Source: CAWDZK01 sp963807005
Lineage (GTDB): Bacteria > Actinomycetota > Actinomycetes > JACCUZ01
Assembly: GCA_963807005.1 (NCBI GenBank)
Contig: CAWDZK010000004.1
Span: 62,001-126,000 of the forward strand
Direction of reading: 5' to 3'
DNA: 64,000 nucleotides
Shown: positions 43,087-51,677 of the stretch, piece by piece
Numbering within the stretch: the first letter of the stretch is position 1
How the letters are laid out: every line of letters begins with the position of its first letter
Notes under the pieces: generated by a model
Seen by the model: only the letters and a program-made list of their open reading frames with translations
What the model was told of the DNA's origin: nothing
The model's database searches: none
Program-made: the position numbers and the translations under genes

Positions 43087-44655
43087 TCAGTTCGTCCCGC
43101 CGACGGCCCCGCCGATGCGCGCAGCGTGATTGCTTGATGACGCTCCGTCAGTGGCGTCAGAGGGCTCGGCCAGGGCGTCGACGTAGCCGTCGCCGTCGTC
43201 CGGCCCGCCGTCCCGGTCCAGCGCGTCGTACGAGGCGATGCAGCTGGCGACGACGCCGAGCATCACGCCCAGGGCGACCGCGAGCCGGTACTTCTCGAAC
43301 ACCGACTCGACCATGCCCTTGGCGAGGATGCCGAGCGCCGCGGCGGCCGCGGCGGCGGCCAGGCCGGCAACGGCGTCGCTCGGGTGGCGTCGCCAGACCT
43401 GCAGGGCGCCGCGGAACAGCGAGGCGCAGCCGAGCAGGAACAGCAGCAGTCCGACGAACCCGGTGCGGCGCAGGAGGTCCAGGGCGATGTTGTGGGAGAT
43501 GTCGCTCTGGACGAAGGACTTGCTGCCCTCGTCGTAGTGCAGCGCCTGGCCGCCCAGCCCGTGGCCGAACACCGGTGCGGCCGCGATCTCGGCCTTGGCG
43601 ACGTCCCACTGGTTGAACCGGGAGTCGATCGACCCCTGCCGGGTGGTGAAGCCGATCCCGCTCTTGCCGGTCGCCTCGGAGACGACCTCCGGCGAGCCGC
43701 CGGCGGAGTTGGCCGCGGCCGCCGCGGCCAGGACTCCGAACAGCACCGCGGCCGCGACGGCCGCCAGAGCGGTCCCGGCCTGCACCGCGTTGAGCTTGCC
43801 CCGGGCCCGCCCGGTGGCGGCCACGAGCAGGACCAGCAGCACCAGCAGCGACACGTAGACGCCCAGGCGGGCGGCCCGCTGCGGGGTGGCCAGGTGGGCG
43901 AGGATCATCAGCAGCCCGAGGACGATGAAGCCGGTACGCGGCCCGGTCCCACGGTGCCGGCCGAGACCGGTGGCGGCGTGGGCCGGGGTGGTGACCAGCC
44001 CGAGCGCGAGCGCCAGGAAGCCGACGCAGGAGTAGAGCGTCGCGGCGTCGGCCCCCAGCGTGCCGAGGCCGCTGAGTGGCAGCAGCGGGATCGCCCGGGT
44101 CGTGACGCGGATGCCGAGCAGGTCCATGCTCGCCAGCGTCGTGCCGGCCATCGCGCACCAGAAGAAGAACCGCTCCATCGCCCGGTCGCGGACCAGCTGG
44201 GCCACCGGCACGTCGGCCGCGAGCAGCATGGCACCGCCGACCTGGACGATGATCATCGCCTGCCGGGAGACGAAGCTGGTGCTGTTGCCGGCCATGACGC
44301 CGACGACGGCGCTGACGACGATCCAGGCGAAGAAGGCGATCCAGAGCGGGCCGCTGCGGTGCCGGTCGCGCGGCACCCCGTGGACGGCGAGGCGGGCGGC
44401 CAGTGCGGCGAGGATCACGACCTGGGTGGTGCGCAGGCTCTGCCCCGCCAGGTCCACGTGGAAGACGCTGGCCGCCTGCGACGACTCGGTGTCGGGGTAG
44501 AGCGTCGCGTCGGCCAGGGCGGTCGTGAGCACGACGAGCAGCACGGTCACCCGGCGGCCGCGCCGCTCGAGCACAAGCAGGATCCCGAACAGCGCCGCAC
44601 CACCGGCGGCCAGCGGCGCCAGGCTGGTGAGCAGCGTGAGGACCTGGTTCAGCAC
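43087..44655 (-). CDS. O-antigen ligase / Wzy-like polysaccharide polymerase
   Basis: 522 residues with about 12 hydrophobic segments and a large loop between residues 300 and 400 (GKSGIGFTTRQGSIDSRFNQ, PVFGHGLGGQALHYDEGSKS), then the Wzy_C signature SHNIALDLLRRTGFVGLLLF. This topology defines WaaL/Wzy proteins, which join or polymerise lipid-linked repeat units outside the membrane. The C-terminal 50 residues are acidic and Ser-rich. It lies 4 bases downstream of a GT4 gene, in one operon (minus strand 47034 to 43087). Confidence 0.88.
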   Translation of the reverse strand: MLNQVLTLLTSLAPLAAGGAALFGILLVLERRGRRVTVLLVVLTTALADATLYPDTESSQAASVFHVDLAGQSLRTTQVVILAALAARLAVHGVPRDRHRSGPLWIAFFAWIVVSAVVGVMAGNSTSFVSRQAMIIVQVGGAMLLAADVPVAQLVRDRAMERFFFWCAMAGTTLASMDLLGIRVTTRAIPLLPLSGLGTLGADAATLYSCVGFLALALGLVTTPAHAATGLGRHRGTGPRTGFIVLGLLMILAHLATPQRAARLGVYVSLLVLLVLLVAATGRARGKLNAVQAGTALAAVAAAVLFGVLAAAAAANSAGGSPEVVSEATGKSGIGFTTRQGSIDSRFNQWDVAKAEIAAAPVFGHGLGGQALHYDEGSKSFVQSDISHNIALDLLRRTGFVGLLLFLLGCASLFRGALQVWRRHPSDAVAGLAAAAAAAALGILAKGMVESVFEKYRLAVALGVMLGVVASCIASYDALDRDGGPDDGDGYVDALAEPSDATDGASSSNHAARIGGAVGGTN

Positions 44656-44659
44656 GGCC

Positions 44660-45799
44660 TCACCGCGTCACCCGGTCCAGCCACGGGGCCAGGACCCGGT
44701 CCCACGAGTAGCGCTCGCGCACCGCCTCGTGCCCCAGGACGCCGAGCTTCTCCGCCGCGTCCGGGTCCTCCAGCAGGCCGGAGACGAGGTCGGCGTACTC
44801 CTGCGGCTTGTCCGCAACCAGGACTCCGCGGCCCACCAGGTCGGTCAACCCGTCGATGCCCACGGAGGTGGCCACCACCGGGCGCCCGGCGTCCAGGGCC
44901 TCGAGCACCTTGAGCCGGGTGCCACCGCCGGAGAGCAGGGGGGCGAGCGCGACCGTGCAGCGCGCCAGGTAGGTGCGCACGTCGGGGACGGTGCCGGTCA
45001 CCGTCACCGAGTCCGACGCGAGGTCCCGCACCGCCGCGGCGGGCTCGCGCCCGACCAGCATCAGCTGGGCCTCGGGGACCCGGGACCGGACCAGCGGCCA
45101 GACCTCCCTGGTGAACCAGACGGCGGCGTCGACGTTCGGCTTCCACCCCATCAGCGCGACGAAGGCCACCACCGGCGCGCCGGAGGCCGGCAGCGGCTCG
45201 CGCGGGTCCCAGCCGTTCGGGCAGACCAGCATCTCCTTCGGCCGCCCGGGCATCCGGTCGCGGTCCTGGTCGCTGACGACCATGGCGAGGTCGGCCCGCC
45301 CGACCCAGCGCCGCTCGAGGTCGCGCAGCACCACGGCCTCTATCCGGGCCAGCCTGGCCCGTGGGGTCCGGCTGCTCCGGGCGTAGCTCAGCGCGAGCGA
45401 GGACTCGATGTTGTGGAAGTCCAGGACGCGGGTGGTGGCCCGGCCCTGCGACAGGTACGGCGCCAGCTGCGAGTACTCGACCTGGAGCAGGTCGGTCGGG
45501 GCCTCCGCGGTCGCCTGCCGGACCAGCGCCGCCAGGTCGCGGTCCCAGAACCGGCCGGCGGACCCGCTGCCGGTGCGGGCGATGCCGCGCACCACGTGCG
45601 CGAGGTCGGGCCGCCACGGGACGGTGCGGACGTCGATGCCCTCGCTGCGCAGCGCGTCGGCGTCGCCGGTCTCGTCCTGGAAGCAGCACAGCGTCACCGG
45701 GCCGCGCTCGGCCAGCCGGCGCAGGATCGCCAGCGACCGCAGCTTCCCCCCGGAGTTGGCCGGAAGGGGGACGAACTTCGTCACCATGACGCTGCGCAC
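44660..45799 (-). CDS. Family 4 glycosyltransferase (Stp1/WcaI-like)
   Basis: 379 residues from GTG 45799 with AGGAGCC upstream; an ATG four codons later is possible. N-terminal domain KFVPLPANSGGKLRSLAIL, a central DFHNIESSLALSYAR stretch, and the C-terminal nucleotide-binding half VVAFVALMGWKPNVDAAVWF, QLMLVGREPAA, VALAPLLSGGGTRLKVLEAL (acceptor/phosphate motif with Glu-x7-Glu pattern). Retaining GT-B enzyme for the polysaccharide repeat. Confidence 0.88.
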   Translation of the reverse strand: MRSVMVTKFVPLPANSGGKLRSLAILRRLAERGPVTLCCFQDETGDADALRSEGIDVRTVPWRPDLAHVVRGIARTGSGSAGRFWDRDLAALVRQATAEAPTDLLQVEYSQLAPYLSQGRATTRVLDFHNIESSLALSYARSSRTPRARLARIEAVVLRDLERRWVGRADLAMVVSDQDRDRMPGRPKEMLVCPNGWDPREPLPASGAPVVAFVALMGWKPNVDAAVWFTREVWPLVRSRVPEAQLMLVGREPAAAVRDLASDSVTVTGTVPDVRTYLARCTVALAPLLSGGGTRLKVLEALDAGRPVVATSVGIDGLTDLVGRGVLVADKPQEYADLVSGLLEDPDAAEKLGVLGHEAVRERYSWDRVLAPWLDRVTR

Positions 45800-45870
45800 G
45801 GGTACCGGCTCCTAGGGGTCTGATCGTGGACGAGCTGGGGACTGCGGTGGGGACAGGCGGGGCTACGAGG

Positions 45871-47034
45871 CTAGCCGGGCGGCCGGCCCGGGACAGGCGA
45901 AGTCACCGGCTGCTCGGCGTCCCCGGCCAGCCGCCGCAGCACCACGGCCATCTGCTCGGCGTGCCGGGCCGGTGCGAACCGGACCGCCGTCTGCGCGCCG
46001 GTGGCGCCGAGGCGACGGCGCAGCGCGTCGTCGTCGAGCAGCCGGGCCAGCTGCGTCGTCAGGTGGTCGGCGTCGCCGGTGCGGAACAGGAGGCCGTCCT
46101 CGCCGTCGGTGACGATCTCGGGCAGTCCGCCGCTGTCGGCCGCCAGCACCGCCGTCCCCATGAGCTGGGCCTCGGCGGCCACCCGGCCGAACGGTTCCGC
46201 GTGTGAGGGCACCACCAGGACGTCCAGGGCCCCCAGTGCGGCCCACGGGTCCGGCACCGGTCCGACCAGGTGCACCCGGCCGGCGGCGGACCTGGCCGCG
46301 GCGGCCTCGACGCGTTGCAGGTACGCCGGGTCCGACGCGGGTCCCATCACGACCAGCTGCGCCGTGTTGCCGGCCATGGCCTCGACCAGCTCCACCACGC
46401 CCTTGTGCGGCTCCACCCGGCCGAGGAAGCCCACGACCTGCCCGGCCACGTCGACGGGAAGCCTGGGCTGCACCTCCGCAGGGCGGGCGACCGGGTTCAT
46501 CACGACATGTACGTGCGGGTGGTCGACCGCTGCTGCCACCGCCTGGCTGATGGCCACCAGCTCGCCGGCCCACCGGCCGTAGCGGCTCAGCATCCGGCGT
46601 CCCGGGCCCGCCTGCACGATCTCGCGCAGGTGCCAGCCGACCGGCCGCCTCGTCAGCCGGCCGGCGACCGCGGTGGCCAGGTGGGTGGGGAGCGAGTTGC
46701 TGTGCAGGACGTCCGGGCGGACCGAGCGCACGGTCCGGACCAGCTCCCAGGTGTTGCGCAGGTTGCGGGTCACGTACCGGGCCGCTGCGACGCCCGAGTA
46801 GCGGCCGCTGCGCCCGCGGACCCGGCCGGGGGCCGTCAGCCTGCGCTCGGCCACGGGCACCCCGGCCGCGCGCGCGGCGTCGGCCAGCCCTCCCGGCGGA
46901 CAGGCCACCACCGCGTCGATCCCGACTGTCGGGAGGCGCTCGGCGAGGGCCAGCATGCTGCGCTCGGCCCCACCGTGGAGGGTGGAGCAGGAGACCAGGA
47001 GCACGCGCCGCCGCCGTGCCTCCGCCGTCGTCAT
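45871..47034 (-). CDS. Family 4 glycosyltransferase
   Basis: 387 residues from ATG 47034. N-terminal TLHGGAERSMLALAERL (Gly-rich acceptor loop) and DVLHSNSLPTHLATAVAG; C-terminal half VVGFLGRVEPHKGVVELVEA, VLVVPSHAEPFGRVAAEAQL (E-x7-E nucleotide-sugar site) and ADSGGLPEIVTDGEDGLLF. A retaining GT-B transferase. It is divergent from the second beta-helix gene and is the first gene of the GT4-GT4-Wzy operon. Confidence 0.9.
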   Translation of the reverse strand: MTTAEARRRRVLLVSCSTLHGGAERSMLALAERLPTVGIDAVVACPPGGLADAARAAGVPVAERRLTAPGRVRGRSGRYSGVAAARYVTRNLRNTWELVRTVRSVRPDVLHSNSLPTHLATAVAGRLTRRPVGWHLREIVQAGPGRRMLSRYGRWAGELVAISQAVAAAVDHPHVHVVMNPVARPAEVQPRLPVDVAGQVVGFLGRVEPHKGVVELVEAMAGNTAQLVVMGPASDPAYLQRVEAAAARSAAGRVHLVGPVPDPWAALGALDVLVVPSHAEPFGRVAAEAQLMGTAVLAADSGGLPEIVTDGEDGLLFRTGDADHLTTQLARLLDDDALRRRLGATGAQTAVRFAPARHAEQMAVVLRRLAGDAEQPVTSPVPGRPPG

Positions 47035-47279
47035 GGCCCCTCTCGTCTGCTGCTGGGTGGAGCCCCCGCCGAGGTGCGTTTGCCGTGGCTTGACGCGGCC
47101 GTGACCCGCGCACGACCTGGCGTTCTGAGGCCCTCCACCGAGCCCGTCACTACTCCATCCGATCACAGCGGTCCACCTGCCGCCTGCCGAAAGGGTGAAG
47201 CACGCCGCCCCGGCCTACAGCCCGTCCGCACCGCACTCGATAGGTGCCGCCGTCATCACTGTCCCGGTGCGGAAGCGAA

Positions 47280-48902
47280 GTGGCCCTCATGCTCTTGTCG
47301 ACGTCACCCGGTCGGCCCATCCTCGGTCTCGGGCTCGTACTGGCCCTCGGGGTCGGCCTCGTCGGCGCAGATGTGTCCCTCGCACCGGCCGCCTCGGCCA
47401 GCGCGCTCGACGTCCGGTACACCGCCGGTCAGGTCACGTCCGAGCCGCAGCTGCTGGACGGCGCGACCGTGCCGACGGACATCGCCGTGGTGGCGCACGC
47501 CGACGGCGCCCGCCGGATCGGCTTCTGGCTGGACAAGGCTCCGCGCAAGCGGTTCCTCTGGCGGCACGTCCGGCACGACAAGAAGCGCACCCGGCCGGTG
47601 CGGGTCGACCGGAAGGCGCCGTTCGCCCTCAGCGACGAGACGGCGACCCGACCGTGGCGCGCCGGGCGGCTCCGCCCCGGCGTCCACCAGCTGGTCGTCA
47701 TCGCCGGGCTCGGGCACGGGCACCGGCTGCGCACCTCGGTGACCTTCACCGTCACCGCGGACCCAGTGCTCCCGGTGCCGGACGCCGCGGCGGCGTCGGG
47801 CGGCAAGGCCGCCGACCAGCCGGCGGGGACGGACGGTTCGGCCCCGACGCTGGCGAAGTCCGGCACCTCCGGTGCGGCTGCGCCGGCCGCCGCCAAGCCG
47901 AAGGCGAGCACGCCGGCAACGAAGCAGCAGCAGAAGAAGAAGAAGGTCACGACACCACCCAAGACCCCCACGACACCTGCGACACCGACCGCGCCCAAGC
48001 CACCCGCGACGGGTACGCCCGGCCCGACGCCGCCGGTCGTCCCGGTGCCCCCGACCGAGCCCGCCCCGGCGGGCGCGTGCTCGGCCGCGGCCCCCCCGGC
48101 CCCGCTCTCGACCTATCCGGACGCCTCCACCACCGGGGTGCCGTCCGGGACCCCGCTGCGGTTGGTGGTCGGCGACTTCCACACCAGCCAGCCGGGTCAG
48201 GTGGTGACCGGGCTGGACATCACCGGCAAGCTCTACGTCGACCACGACAACGTCACGGTCACCTGCAGCCGGATCCACCGCACCACGATCAACGGCGGGA
48301 AGAACCTGCGGATGTGGTTCTCCTCGCTGGGCGACGCGCGCGGTGTCGGCGAGGGCTCGGCGCTGAAGTCCGGCAACTACCTGCTGCGCCGGGTCGACGT
48401 CCAGGGGACCATCGACGGCCTCAAGGCCGAGGGCGACGTGGACGTGCGGGACTGCTACATCCACGACCTCTACTACACGACCGACTCCGGCCAGCCCGGC
48501 GGCTGGAGCCACAACGACGGCGTGCAGATCGGGCTCGGCTCGCACATGGCGTTCGTGCACAACACGTTCTTCATGTGGAGCTTCCGGTCCGGCCAGTCGG
48601 CCGGGGCGAACCTGCTCACGTCCCCGTGGGGCGACGGTGCGGGCTACGCGACGTCCGCCTTCATGGTCATCGCACGGTCGTCGGTGCCGATCAGTGACGT
48701 CCTCATCCAGGACAACCTGATCCGCGGACGGACCAGCAAGTACATCATCGTCGGGCCCAACACGAGCAACGTCCGGATCCTCGACAACCTGATGGGCCGG
48801 GAGAACCGGGACTACCCGCGGATGTTCGGCGCGGACAAGTCGACCGGCACGACCATCGCGGGCAACGTCAGCTGGGACTCGAGGCAGGCCGCCAACCGCT
48901 GA
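47280..48902 (+). CDS. Secreted right-handed beta-helix protein (paralogue 2)
   Basis: 540 residues from GTG 47280, with GGAAGCGAA just upstream. Signal (PILGLGLVLALGVGLVGADV), an Ig-like N-terminal part of about 140 residues (GARRIGFWLDKAPRKRFLWR), a Pro/Thr/Lys linker, then the same domain as paralogue 1: LDITGKLYVDHDNVTVTCSR, AEGDVDVRDCYIHDLYYTTD, SHNDGVQIGLGSHMAFVHNT, GQSAGANL. Rung-like repeats and conserved His/Asp suggest a catalytic or carbohydrate-binding groove. It follows the divergent GT4 operon and precedes paralogue 3. Confidence 0.82.
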   Translation: MALMLLSTSPGRPILGLGLVLALGVGLVGADVSLAPAASASALDVRYTAGQVTSEPQLLDGATVPTDIAVVAHADGARRIGFWLDKAPRKRFLWRHVRHDKKRTRPVRVDRKAPFALSDETATRPWRAGRLRPGVHQLVVIAGLGHGHRLRTSVTFTVTADPVLPVPDAAAASGGKAADQPAGTDGSAPTLAKSGTSGAAAPAAAKPKASTPATKQQQKKKKVTTPPKTPTTPATPTAPKPPATGTPGPTPPVVPVPPTEPAPAGACSAAAPPAPLSTYPDASTTGVPSGTPLRLVVGDFHTSQPGQVVTGLDITGKLYVDHDNVTVTCSRIHRTTINGGKNLRMWFSSLGDARGVGEGSALKSGNYLLRRVDVQGTIDGLKAEGDVDVRDCYIHDLYYTTDSGQPGGWSHNDGVQIGLGSHMAFVHNTFFMWSFRSGQSAGANLLTSPWGDGAGYATSAFMVIARSSVPISDVLIQDNLIRGRTSKYIIVGPNTSNVRILDNLMGRENRDYPRMFGADKSTGTTIAGNVSWDSRQAANR

Positions 48903-48965
48903 TCGCCGGTCCGGCCGCGTGCACTCGCCGCGGCCGGGCCGGAGCACCACGGGTACCGTGACCGG

Positions 48966-49856
48966 GTGGGGTGGTGGAAGGGGAGTCGTGCGCTCGCCGT
49001 GCTGATGGCGGGTCTCGTCCTGCTCGCCGGGGCGACCGCGCTGTCCCTGGTCGCTGTGGACCAGGGCAATGCCGAGGACGTCTCCGCGAAGTCGACCTAC
49101 CGCTGCCCGCTGGCCCGGTTCCCCGGGCCGATGACCGAGCAGCCGGGACCGACCAACACCGGGGTGCCGGCCGACGCCAAGCTCGTCACGGTGCGTGGTG
49201 ACCTGCACACGGACCACGACGGTCAGCTGATCAGCGGCGTCAAGATCACCGGACGGCTCTACGTCGACCACGACGACGTCCGGGTCCGGTGCACCGCGGT
49301 GAAGCGTTCGGTCACCAACAAGGGCAAGAACCTGCGGATCTGGCTGTCCACCCTCGGCGACCCGCGGGGGGTGCGCGAGGGCTCGGCGCTGAAGTGGTCC
49401 GACTACTCGCTGCGCCGGGTCGAGGTCGTCGGCACCTACGACGGGCTCAAGGCGCAGGGCGACGTGGACGTGCGGGACTCGTACCTGCACGACATGTTCC
49501 GCACCAAGGACCCCACCCAGGAGAACGGCTACACCCACAACGACGCCGTGCAGATCAACCGTGGCTCACGGATGTCCTTCGTGCACAACACCATCTACGC
49601 CTGGACGTTCTCCGAGGGCGAGCGCGCCGGCGCGCACCTGTTCGAGGGCCGGCAGCCGGACCGCGCGGGCTACATGACCTCCGCGTTCATGGTGATCGCC
49701 CAGGAGCCCGTCGAGGACGTGCTCATCGAGAACAACCTCATCCGCGGCAGCTACACCCGGTTCCTGTTCAAGAAGGGTCCGGTCAAGCGGCTCAAGCTGG
49801 TCGGCAACGACGCCCAGTGGCGCGGCGCCTACTACGACAAGAAGCCGAACGGCTGA
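48966..49856 (+). CDS. Secreted right-handed beta-helix protein (paralogue 3, short)
   Basis: 296 residues from GTG 48966, 64 bases after paralogue 2. One signal or anchor helix (LAVLMAGLVLLAGATALSLV) leads directly into the helix domain without the long linker: GDLHTDHDGQLISGVKITG, LYVDHDDVRVRC, DVDVRDSYLHDMFRTKD, GYTHNDAVQINRGSRMSFVH, YMTSAFMVIAQEPVEDV. It is the minimal form of the family and defines the conserved core. The tandem arrangement suggests duplication from paralogue 2. Confidence 0.82.
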   Translation: MGWWKGSRALAVLMAGLVLLAGATALSLVAVDQGNAEDVSAKSTYRCPLARFPGPMTEQPGPTNTGVPADAKLVTVRGDLHTDHDGQLISGVKITGRLYVDHDDVRVRCTAVKRSVTNKGKNLRIWLSTLGDPRGVREGSALKWSDYSLRRVEVVGTYDGLKAQGDVDVRDSYLHDMFRTKDPTQENGYTHNDAVQINRGSRMSFVHNTIYAWTFSEGERAGAHLFEGRQPDRAGYMTSAFMVIAQEPVEDVLIENNLIRGSYTRFLFKKGPVKRLKLVGNDAQWRGAYYDKKPNG

Positions 49857-49907
49857 CTCCGCACCGCCCTGCTCAGATGGGTGCGATCCGCGCACTAGCA
49901 TGGCGAA

Positions 49908-50855
49908 ATGACCACGAGGGGGAGCGCGGGGCGGAGCACGGTCGCCGTCTGCGCGGCAACGCTGCACCGCCCGCTGGGGCTGGCCGCCCTGCTCGAGAGC
50001 CTGGCGAAGATGACGGTCCCGGACGACGTCGACCTGGTCGTGGTCATCACGGACAACGACGCGGAGGGCTCGGCCGAGCCGGTGGTCGACGCTGCCCGGG
50101 CGAGCATCCGCGGTGACCTGCGCTACGTCGTCGAGCCGCGCCGCGGCATCCCGTTCGCGCGCAACGCCGGCGTGCGGGCCGCGCCGGACGCCGACTGGGT
50201 CGCGTTCGTCGACGACGACGAGACGGTGGCCGACGACTGGCTCGTCGAGCTGTGGGACGTGGCCGGGCGCACCGGCGCCGACGTGGTGACCGGCACGGTG
50301 CTGGCGAGCTTCGAGGTGCCCCCGCCCGACTGGGTCGTGGCCGGGCGGTTCTTCGAGCGGCCGCGGTTCCCGACCGGCACCCGCATCCCGTACGCGCGCA
50401 CCAGCAACGCCCTGGTCGCCGCGCGCTGGCTGCGCGAGTCGGACGCGCCGTTCGACGTCCGGATGCAGGCCAACGGCGGCGACGACACCCACTTCTTCCA
50501 GCGGGTCCGGCTCGGCGGCGGCAGCATCGTGTGGGCCGACTCGGCGGTGGTCGAGGAGGTCGTGCCGCAGAGCCGGGTCGACGTGGGCTGGCTGGTGCGC
50601 CGCGAGTACCGCCGCGGCAACACGCTGAGCTGGTGCCTGCGCGACCTCGAGGACTCCTGGCCGCGCCGCATCAAGAGGTTCGGCGCCGGCGTCCTGCGCT
50701 GCGCACACGGGCTGGCCGAGGTCGTCGGGTCTGTCGTGCGCGGCGGCAAGGCGGCCCGGGTCACCGGGATGCGCCGGATGGCGTTCGGCTCCGGCCTGAT
50801 CACCGGGCTCAGCGGCCGGGCGTACCAGGAGTACGTCACCGTGCACGGCCGCTGA
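49908..50855 (+). CDS. Family 2 glycosyltransferase, paralogue of 30533
   Basis: 315 residues from ATG 49908. GT-A core: VAVCAATLHRPLGLAALLES, VVITDNDAEGSAEPVVDAA, RRGIPFARNAGVRAAPDADW and the metal-binding VAFVDDDETVADDW, then GGDDTHFFQRVRLGGGSIVW. Arg-rich membrane-association region and C-terminal GRAYQEYVTVHGR as in the other GT2. Presence of two such paralogues 19 kb apart suggests duplication within the locus with distinct donor or acceptor sugars. Confidence 0.9.
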   Translation: MTTRGSAGRSTVAVCAATLHRPLGLAALLESLAKMTVPDDVDLVVVITDNDAEGSAEPVVDAARASIRGDLRYVVEPRRGIPFARNAGVRAAPDADWVAFVDDDETVADDWLVELWDVAGRTGADVVTGTVLASFEVPPPDWVVAGRFFERPRFPTGTRIPYARTSNALVAARWLRESDAPFDVRMQANGGDDTHFFQRVRLGGGSIVWADSAVVEEVVPQSRVDVGWLVRREYRRGNTLSWCLRDLEDSWPRRIKRFGAGVLRCAHGLAEVVGSVVRGGKAARVTGMRRMAFGSGLITGLSGRAYQEYVTVHGR

Positions 50856-50900
50856 GGCGACGACGCGACCGGGGCGGCACGGGGCGACCCGGGGCTGAGG

Positions 50901-51605
50901 TCAGAGCGCGGTGAGGCAGAACTCGTTGCCGTCCGGGTCGGCCATCGCGACGGCGCCGTCCGCACCGACGTCGAGCCGGGTGGCCCCGAGGGTGACCAGT
51001 CGTTCGACCTCCGCTGCCTGGTCACCGTCGACCGGGGCGAGGTGGAAGCGCTGCCGGTTCCTCGCGACCTTCGGAGCCACCGGCGGCCCTCCCCACGCCA
51101 CCTTGGTGCCGCCGTGCGGTGACTGGATCGCGGTCTCCTGATCCTGGTCCCACACGAGAGGCCAGCCCAGGGCCTCGCTCCAGAAGAGACCGACCTCCCG
51201 GGTGCCGTCGCAGGCGAGCTCCCCGAGGAAGCCGCAGCCGGCGAGGAAGGCGTTCCCCGGCTCGATCACGCAGAACTCGTTCCCCTCGGGGTCGGCCAGG
51301 ACGACGTGCCCCTCCTCGGGGCGTTGCCCGACATCGAGGTGGCGGGCTCCGAGCCCCAGCGCCGTCGCCACCGTGTGCTGCTGGTCGGCGGCGCTGGTGC
51401 TGGTCAGGTGCAGGTGCGCCCGGTTCGGCCCCGCCTTCTCCGCGGGGCTCGGGACGAACCGGAGCCCGAGCTGCGTCTCGTCGCCGGGGAGGAGTGCCTC
51501 GCCGGCGTCCTCGGCGACGTCCCGGTCGAGCACGCCCGCCCAGAACCGCGCCAGCCGCGCTGGGTCGTGCGCGTCGACGGCCACCGCCACGAGTCCCGAG
51601 GTCAC
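50901..51605 (-). CDS. VOC-family protein with two glyoxalase-like domains
   Basis: 234 residues from GTG 51605. Two VOC halves: VAVDAHDPARLARFWAGVLD with VLADPEGNEFCVIEPG, and GELACDGTREVGLFWSEALG with AMADPDGNEFCLTAL; NRAHLHLTS and NRQRFHLAP supply the His strands. Such proteins include glyoxalase, dioxygenase and resistance members; function unknown. It appears unrelated to polysaccharide synthesis although it lies between two polysaccharide genes. Confidence 0.88.
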   Translation of the reverse strand: MTSGLVAVAVDAHDPARLARFWAGVLDRDVAEDAGEALLPGDETQLGLRFVPSPAEKAGPNRAHLHLTSTSAADQQHTVATALGLGARHLDVGQRPEEGHVVLADPEGNEFCVIEPGNAFLAGCGFLGELACDGTREVGLFWSEALGWPLVWDQDQETAIQSPHGGTKVAWGGPPVAPKVARNRQRFHLAPVDGDQAAEVERLVTLGATRLDVGADGAVAMADPDGNEFCLTAL

Positions 51606-51677
51606 CGCGGCACCTTAGGCGCGAGCCACCACGGCAGCAACGCGATATGCAGGGGCGACGCGCCGTCCGTGCAGAGG

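Noticed and set aside
47304..49538. 744-codon frame antisense to the beta-helix genes
   Set aside because: Spans two real plus-strand genes and their spacer; composition only.
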